A DNA stretch of 64,000 bases from Adiantum capillus-veneris. Lineage: Eukaryota; Streptophyta; Polypodiopsida; Polypodiales; Pteridaceae. The DNA is taken from contig CM043958.1 in assembly GCA_014529385.2 (NCBI GenBank), forward strand, positions 122,728,817 through 122,792,816, written 5' to 3'. Within the stretch, counting starts at the first letter, position 1. The number at the start of each line of letters is the position of its first letter. This document shows positions 57,601 to 64,000 of the stretch, piece by piece. The notes under the pieces are model-generated. The model was not told the DNA's origin and did not search any database. It saw nothing but the letters and a program-made list of their open reading frames with translations. The translations under genes were made by a program, and so were the position numbers.

Positions 57601-60600
57601 GAACAGAGGTGGATGACATACCCAAACGCGGAATTGAAAAAGCAGAGACTTGAAATGTGCCAGAGAATGATCGAGACTGCACAAGCCTTATTAGAACCAC
57701 CAAAAGAAACAATGAATTGTGGAACGGAAAACCCAATTCAGGAAGAGACTATTGTTTCACGGGTAGCTGAAAAGACTCCCAGTGCACAAAAGCCTGAAAA
57801 TACACACAAGGATGACCGCATAGTGTTGAACACAACCGATCAGGAGATAGAGAGTTTTCATCCAGTCATACAGAGGTCTTACGGAAGAGATGAGGATTAC
57901 AATGAATTTTGGAAACAAGTGAGAGAGGCAAACTTTGCAAACGAGCTAAGTTGCCAAGCTAATCAGACAAATTGGGAAAAGGACATCAGGAATCCTCCCA
58001 TAGTGGAATTTGAGGCAGGATCTCAAGTGGACTTGGATCTGCAATCTTACTGGGGAGATGGGGGCTCTGTTAGAACAATGGAGAGCAAACCTCATTCACT
58101 GAATACCTTACCTTCATACTTAGGAGAGTATGAAGCAAAATCCGAGATTAGAGCACTTCCCTCACGAAGAATTTCATCAGAAAAAGTCATGGACTCGCAA
58201 GGATTGGTAGAGATCTTGTCAACACCAGTGACATGCACTATCACTCTAGCTGAGCTTTTGAGGCTAAGACCACATATGTGGACCACTGTAGGAAAATGCT
58301 TGGAGAAATTTGGGATAAAAGACCCAACATCGAGACTGCAAGAGGGTATACAAGAGCTGAGAAAACCACAAAAGAACGCTAAGCCTGTACCCTTAAACAA
58401 GGTCGGAGAGTATTGCGAAGGTGAAGAGGGGAATACAACCTTACCAGTTGAATTCCAAGGAGTGAACACGATGGCAATACTAGACAGCGGAGCTGGGGTA
58501 GCCATTGCTACAAAAAAAATCTGGAAAAAATGGGGGAAACCAGCAATAAGGAAGACTAGGTTGAAACTCCAATTTGCAGATGGACACATGGAGAAACCTA
58601 TGGGGTTATTAGAGAAAGTCGTAGTAACTTCTTGCGGCATTGAATACGAACATACTTTTGCTATTGTCGATTTTGGCAAGGAGAATAACTATGATATCAT
58701 ACTGGGAAGACCATTCATGAGACATTTGAAAATGGTCCAGGATTGGGGCTACGATCACATATACCTGAGAAATATGGAAACCACTACACGTGTGAACCTG
58801 AAAGACCATAGCTACAAAGATGTGAACCGAACACCGGTAGAGGAGTTTGATTCAGCTACTTTGGCGGGATCCAAATTTCCAGCTTGGTTAGGTAAGCCCA
58901 AGGAGTTATGGATGTGTGGAGCTTCGAAATGTGGAAGTCTGAGGCGAGAAGAATGTGTTTTAGAAAGGGCTATCGAAGACGAAGCTTATATAGGAGAACC
59001 CTTTCCAGAGGACACGCTTGAACCATTAGAATGGACACACATTCTAGCAACCCTAGATGTTTGTGCAATTCCGGATGGTCCCACAACAAAATTTTGCGAC
59101 AAGGACGGGTACGACGTGGTTCCGTACTTCATGCTGAGAACTATACTCGAAAAAGAAACTCATAGAATAGATGACCTGGAAAAGCTAGACGAGCTTCACC
59201 TAAAAGCAGTAGCTTCTATCTACGCTCAAAAAAGGCGACAAAAGGAATTTTTTGATAAGCATGTGCGGACTAAAGAGTTTAAGGTTGGGGACTATGTCCT
59301 AGTTTACACTCTGAAACAGCATGCTAAGAAGCTTAAAAAGCGAGGGATGGGACCTCTGGTGATTAAAGATCTATCACCAAGTGGAGCCGTCAAGCTTGCT
59401 ACATTAGACGGAGAAGAAATGCCCAATTGGATTAGTGGATGCCGAGTGAAAAAGTATCTTTTGCCGCTAACCCAAGACATGCTTCTCAAAATACATCACG
59501 AAAAGCTGCGTGTCCAGAAAAAGAAAATGATTTTGGAGGAAGCGCAAGCCGAGGCGAAAGAAAGAATGGAGAAAAGAAGACTACTGCGTCAGAAACAACG
59601 CAATGAAGGAGCAATACGAATAAACGTAGTCAGTATAACAGAAATGGATAATGACAAAGAAGAACCCATCATTGAATGCAAAGTAGGAACCAACCAAATC
59701 AAAGCCAGAGCACTATTGGATTCAGGAGCTCAAACTAACCTACTTTCACTCAGTTTGTACAGACAATTGACAAATGACACTAAATTACAAACTACCAAGC
59801 AAGAGTTAAAGAGTTACTCTGAGAATTCAATCAAAACTGTCGGATGCACAGTTTTACATATACAGATTAACCAGTATGTGTATCCTCATATGTTTTACGT
59901 GGTTGAAGACCAAGCTACACAACAACCATTATTGCTAGGACAACCATGGTAGAAGCAATACAATGCAATGATTGATTGGAGTTCTAAATCAGTGCTTATC
60001 AAATACGAAGGTGAAAGTCAATCAGTTAAGTTCACCAAAGGAGAAGAGCCAACTCCAAAGGACGAATCCAAAGACAAAGGTAAACAACAACCAGAGAAAA
60101 AGAAGAAGCAATGGCAACCAAAAGTTTCTATACAACCGGATTACTCTTCAACGAGGAATTCTCAACAGTGGATAAGGAAGACAAGCAATAATATAACAGC
60201 TCAACCTTGGGAAAAAACGGAGTCAAAGTTGGTATGGAGACCAAAAAAGGTTGTGCCAGAAAACACAAAGGTGGAAAACAGAGTCTTCAATACCAGACAA
60301 CAGAGTGATTCCAGACAAGCAAGGACAGTGAAATAGATCTGGATTCCAAAGAAGTTCATGACGGCACAAAGCTATAGCAAGCAAATTTGGATCCCAAAGA
60401 TTTGTAAACAGGAACTCCCTTCAGTACAATCAACGGAAACTCCTAGGTATTTCAAGTCGAGGAAATCAACACAAAGAACAAAGCAGGTTTGGGTCGCAAA
60501 GAGTTTGTGGCAAGCACAAGTGAAGCGGAAGCAGATTTGGATTGTAAAAAAGAACAACAAAGTAACGAAGAATCCATCTACTGATTCTACTACCGAAGTG

Positions 60601-60747
60601 CCAAAACCAACCCAAAACCCGACCACCAATCCTTCAATCAAACAAAGAGCAGCTTTATTGGAAAGACTGTTGTATCATCGCTCTACAATTGCATGGGGAA
60701 CTTATGACCAAAACAACTACAATGCTTCGCCCACAGACACTTCATAG
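54637..60747 (+). pseudogene. Gag-protease-integrase-tail-protease polyprotein, four TAG stops
   Basis: One frame spans 6.1 kb and is interrupted only by TAG at 55552, 55897, 59950 and 60334, and ended by TAG at 60745. In order it encodes: an N-terminal domain (LYKYNNGEQDLYYRCEEPY); a capsid core after 55,900 (FGLTLEGMALTWFQPL); a finger motif WCAIEQKWTNH at 56482; two knuckles, CYKCGGDHLMNVC (57019) and CTECGVTHFIEDC; and a retropepsin with ILDSGAG (Asp codon 58483) and IILGRPFM. Next comes an integrase C-terminal-like stretch, FKVGDYVLVYTL to VKKYLLP (about 59,190-59,470), then a coiled basic segment and a second retropepsin with LLDSGAQ (59719) and LLGQPW. A W-x-P-K repeat tail ends the frame. 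Reverse transcriptase, RNase H and the integrase core are absent. Whether the TAGs are read through is unknown. Confidence 0.82.
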
Positions 60748-60768
60748 TCGTCCGGGAGGACTCAGACT

Positions 60769-60782
60769 AGGAGGGGGGGAGG
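60769..60782 (+). other. Polypurine tract after the element 2 coding region
   Basis: AGGAGGGGGGGAGG lies 22 bases after the final stop, preceded by GAGGACTCAGACT. Element 1 has GGATGACTCTAAAT and AGGAAGGGGGGAGG in the same place. No LTR follows. Confidence 0.55.
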
Positions 60783-63558
60783 TATACAGGTATACAGGAG
60801 CTACAAAGCAGCTACAAGCGACAAACACAAAGAAAAACCAAAAATTATATTACAAGGGCAGTGTCTTACATGATTTTGTAATTTTTATGTTTGATTGCAG
60901 ATATTGATAATATTTATGCCCTTATATACCTTGTTTTGCAACAAGAAGAGATCAAATGATGAATTTGGGTCTCTAGACGTGTAAATATCATTAAATAAGA
61001 GTGCGTTTGGAGCTAAAAAGTGGTAATCCAAGTCCAGAAATCACAAATAAGTGTGTATTCATATACACAGGGTTACCAGCTATTTATCGTGTATGCTTGG
61101 AAATTTTTGGCTTCAATTTGCTATTTTCCTTTATTTTTTATGATTTTCTTAATAAAAGTAAAAGAAAAATAAAAAAGCAGGTGAAATGAGATCGGAAAAA
61201 AGAAAAGAATAGACGGTGATGGTCCTAATGACAAGGGCAACCCATGGTAAAAATTGGGTACAATTCTGAAAAAGTTGCGGAAAGCTCGAAATGACAGAAT
61301 TTTGGCAAAGTGGACAGATTTCTCAGAAACAGGTCAAACGGAGTCCAAATTGAGAAATTTCAAATCCTAAAGTGCATTTCACGACGAGATAGGAGCACAT
61401 GTCAAATTTGGTAACAAGTGACCCGGGAAGTCCGAAGTTAAGTATTTTTCACTTCACTTTCAAGCTCATTTCCACTATTACCTTCTTGGAGAGAGCATAG
61501 AGCACACAGGAGCATCCGACCTTCTACCGCCTTCTACGACTGCTACGAGAGCTCAGAGGACACCAGACATGAGAGGTAGACTCGTTGCCATAAGCTTTTG
61601 ATGCTTATCGTCAACTTTTATCGCGAAAACTGACTAAAACCAAGAAACAAGAGCAGACGGGGAATGGGAAAGAACGCTAGGTAGGGGCACAACCGCCTAA
61701 CCAAACCTTGCAAGAACTTAGAGGTGGGTTACCCTAACATAGAAGATGGGTTTCTAACACTCAAAGCTCGAGAAAGAACGACGTGAAAAACCCTAGGTCA
61801 ACAGAGCCTGCAAGAGGCAAACAGGAAAAAGTTGTCGAAACGACACAAAACTTCTCAGGAAGCTTAACAACATCGAGGACAATGCAACCATGGAGTATCT
61901 CCGAGTTTGGATCACCAAAAGTAGGTCGGAACAACCGATTTGGCTGCGGACACACAAAGCGTCATTTTGGCATAACGGCTAAAATTGACGACCAAATGAC
62001 ATGAAACTTCACAAGCAGCTTCAAATATACATGGATGACTTATGTTTACAAGCAAAACCCAAAAGAAAGCTGATTCACTTACCGATGGTGAAAAAGACGC
62101 TTTCGGGCAACCAAATGGAGAAAGATGGAGAACGGGGAGCCAAAGTCAAGTTCAACCAAATAGGTGGCTTCACAACATATCCAATGAGCTGGAAATGCAA
62201 CTCTCGAGAAGAAAAGTTGAAGAAATTCAACTCCAAGGCAAAAAGACGACTTCGGAGACTGAAATGCCTATAAGGGGGCTTTTTAGCTAAACTGATGACT
62301 TTTTAAGTTGAAAACTAGTTAGCAGGGCTTAGGGCACTAGCACAAAGCATTCTTTGCACAAAAAGACCAACATTTCAAGAAAAGACATCATACGCGTATG
62401 ATGTCTCACAGCATGATTTTCACATCCATTTCAACATTTGAGTGCATAGCCTCATTCCACATGATAATCACATCCTATGAACCAAGTATCATGAGAATCG
62501 GAGTTAGAAAACCCAAGGAAACCAAAAAGACGCAAAGTAGGCCATAAAATTGATTTTTGGTCCTAATTTTGTTAAAATAACTCCAAACTCATTGAAACTT
62601 TGTAGGATTGTTGATTAACACATCTATAAGCTATCTGGAACCAAAAAGCACCATTTTGACATAAAAGACATCATACGCGTATGATGTCTATTTGCACTTA
62701 CAGAGCCAAAACTGCTCATTTGTCATCATACATCCATTATATATATCTAATACATGCTACATATGAAATTTGGAACCATTTGGTCAAGAGGATCACCCCA
62801 TTAGACCAATTGAGGAAAAATCCTTCACCTAAAGCCTATTTTTGGCCCAAATCCAACATACTCAAGTCCAAACCAAGATTTGAGTAGATATAGTCCTTCA
62901 CTAGTACATGGGGAGTCCACAGAACCAATCCCATGCAAAATTGATGAAAAAGACATCATACGCGTATGACGTCTCCAGAGCCATTTTTAGCCCAAAATCT
63001 ATCCAAACTTCATAAATCCACTGAATAAGCCTATCTAAAGCCAAATCCAAGCTTATAGAGAAATTTGGTCCAAAAATACACTAAAAAACATCATACGCGT
63101 ATGATGTCTCACTATGTGATTTTGGCACCTCAGGGCTTCAACCACCAAACAGAAGTGATCTACATGCCATTTGAAGGTGAACCACCAAGTTTTATCCAAT
63201 TTGGATCATAAAATCCAATTCCCTTTCAAAATTTTGCCAAGAGCCTGAACTGGACTAAACTGGCCAAAACTTGACCAAATGGGATCCAAACTCAAATCCA
63301 AGCATATGATACTCATGTATACACTATCACTTACAAGCACAACCAATATGAAGTCATTTTGACACAAAAGACATCATACGCGTATGATGTCTCCAGCATG
63401 ATTTTGAGCCTAGTTTGCATATTTTTTCACCTACCCTGCATCCTTAGGCCCTGAATAGCTCATGTTTCAATTTTCAAGTCATTTGAATAGTTAAAAGCTT
63501 CATTTCGGCTTTCAGTACTAAAAAGACGCTAACTTCTGAAATTGGAGTTACAGGATCC
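60783..63558 (+). other. Noncoding region before the downstream ORF
   Basis: No long open frame. TTTGATTGCAG near 60,890-60,900 would serve as a splice acceptor, which could let a spliced transcript express the downstream ORF; this is inference. From about 62,300 the text takes on the character of the 5' leaders, with palindromes. Confidence 0.5.
62383..63392. promoter_or_regulatory. Five 24-bp palindromes ahead of the downstream ORF
   Basis: Copies are at 62383-62406, 62666-62689 and 63369-63392 (perfect), and 62951-62974 and 63086-63109 (one change each). All are the CATACG variant found in the element 2 leader, which ties this region to element 2. Confidence 0.9.
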
Positions 63559-64000
63559 ATGGATTCCGCCAAGTCATCAGCAACAAAGAGAAAAAGACCG
63601 ACAATCAAAGATGCTCTTGCAAAAGCAGAACCCTTTGACATTCCAGCAGAAACCCTCAAGCCAACCAAAACTTGGGTGGAGGAAGCAGTATTGGAGAAAG
63701 AGGGAATAAAGATCTACCAGGGGACTTTCAGAGATCCTCAAGGGCAAGCGGTGGATATACCGATGATCCCACAAGAATTGGTGGATTATAGTAGTTCAGA
63801 GAACATCAACAGGTACTTGGAAAGGGCAGACTTGCACAGATTCTTCACCTCGAGACCATCAGGTGTAGATACAAGAAGAGTGTATGAGTTGGCAACCTCC
63901 ATTCAGAAGGATGGGAAAGCCACATTGACAGCAATAGATGGAGAGAAAGTAGAGGTACAGATCACTCCACAGCTCATTGCAGATGCATTGAAGCTGCACA
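63559..64000 (+). CDS. Unrecognised ORF, 5' part only
   Basis: An ATG at 63559 opens 147 codons without a stop to the window end. It begins MDSAKSSATKRKRPTIKDAL, with a basic KRKRP cluster that could be a nuclear localisation signal. Later parts include TWVEEAVLEKEGIKIYQG, LERADLHRFFTSRPSG and KVEVQITPQLIADALKL. The last line loosely resembles plant retroelement accessory proteins of the putative-plant-transposon type (PF20167-like), but I am not sure. It occupies the env position, downstream of gag-protease and its own palindrome-bearing leader. It is not homologous by eye to the gag ORFs in the window. Confidence 0.6.
   Translation, partial: MDSAKSSATKRKRPTIKDALAKAEPFDIPAETLKPTKTWVEEAVLEKEGIKIYQGTFRDPQGQAVDIPMIPQELVDYSSSENINRYLERADLHRFFTSRPSGVDTRRVYELATSIQKDGKATLTAIDGEKVEVQITPQLIADALKLH

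Larger units (their letters stand above)
52270..64000 (+). mobile_element. Element 2: gag-pro LTR retrotransposon, runs past the window
   Basis: An LTR-like end, a tRNA-Asp primer site, a palindrome-bearing leader and a 6.1-kb gag-protease frame follow in order. Its proteins align along their length with element 1. No reverse transcriptase or integrase catalytic core is present. No 3' LTR occurs before 64,000, and the palindromes resume at 62.4 kb, so the element probably continues. Alternatively the part after about 60.8 kb is a second, nested relative; no LTR end or primer site was found there to support that. Confidence 0.75.

Noticed and set aside
60783-62300. A new element start (LTR plus primer site) between the two parts of element 2
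   Set aside because: No TGGCGCC-type primer site and no TG...CA repeat matching another sequence in the window was found.

Overview
The window looks like nuclear DNA of a land plant with a large, transposon-rich genome. It is AT-rich, has very long (GA)n/(CT)n and poly-C tracts, carries plant-type LTR retrotransposons primed by tRNA-Asp, a CACTA (En/Spm) transposon with plant TNPD/TNPA-like proteins, a Tourist-like MITE, and fragments of plant host genes (a DEAD-box RNA helicase and an F-box protein). No complete, confidently identified host gene is present. The species cannot be named from the sequence.

Layout. 1-6.7 kb: AT-rich intergenic DNA. 6.7-8.9 kb (minus): exon-like blocks with splice-like junctions from an unrecognised, probably broken gene. 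9.1-12.0 kb: a 2.9-kb LTR element carrying only a broken gag. 12-19 kb: featureless DNA with small duplications. 19.1-21.6 kb: a (CT)43 tract, an unrecognised ORF pair, a minus-strand Ty3/gypsy integrase relic and a lone 24-bp palindrome. 21.8-23.9 kb: two tandem arrays, one repeating a Gag metal-finger-like motif. 24.9-26.2 kb: a decayed gag. 28,109-39,757: element 1, a complete LTR retrotransposon (955-bp LTRs, 5-bp target duplication) with gag and protease but no reverse transcriptase or integrase, and with a captured helicase mRNA fragment near its 3' end. 40-44 kb: GC-rich hairpin-forming repeats, an F-box fragment, a MITE and microsatellites. 46-50 kb: a truncated CACTA element, coding on minus. 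52,270 to the window end: element 2, a relative of element 1 whose 6.1-kb reading frame encodes Gag, a retropepsin, a grafted integrase C-terminal tail and a second retropepsin; a further ORF starts at 63,559 and runs off the window.

The most striking signal is a family of perfect 24-bp palindromes. In element 1 the half-site is AGACATCCTACG; in element 2 it is AGACATCATACG. Each is followed by its exact reverse complement. The one base that differs is compensated on the other arm, so symmetry is kept. Copies are dispersed through the long untranslated leaders of both elements and again ahead of the 63.6-kb ORF. Each element's LTR also carries a half-site of its own variant. This looks like a co-evolving cis-acting RNA or DNA signal in gag-pro-only retroelements that must borrow reverse transcriptase and integrase in trans.

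Decay follows the pattern expected from DNA methylation. All four internal stops and the terminal stop in element 2 are TAG, consistent with CAG deamination at CHG sites, and the element 1 LTRs differ mostly by transitions.
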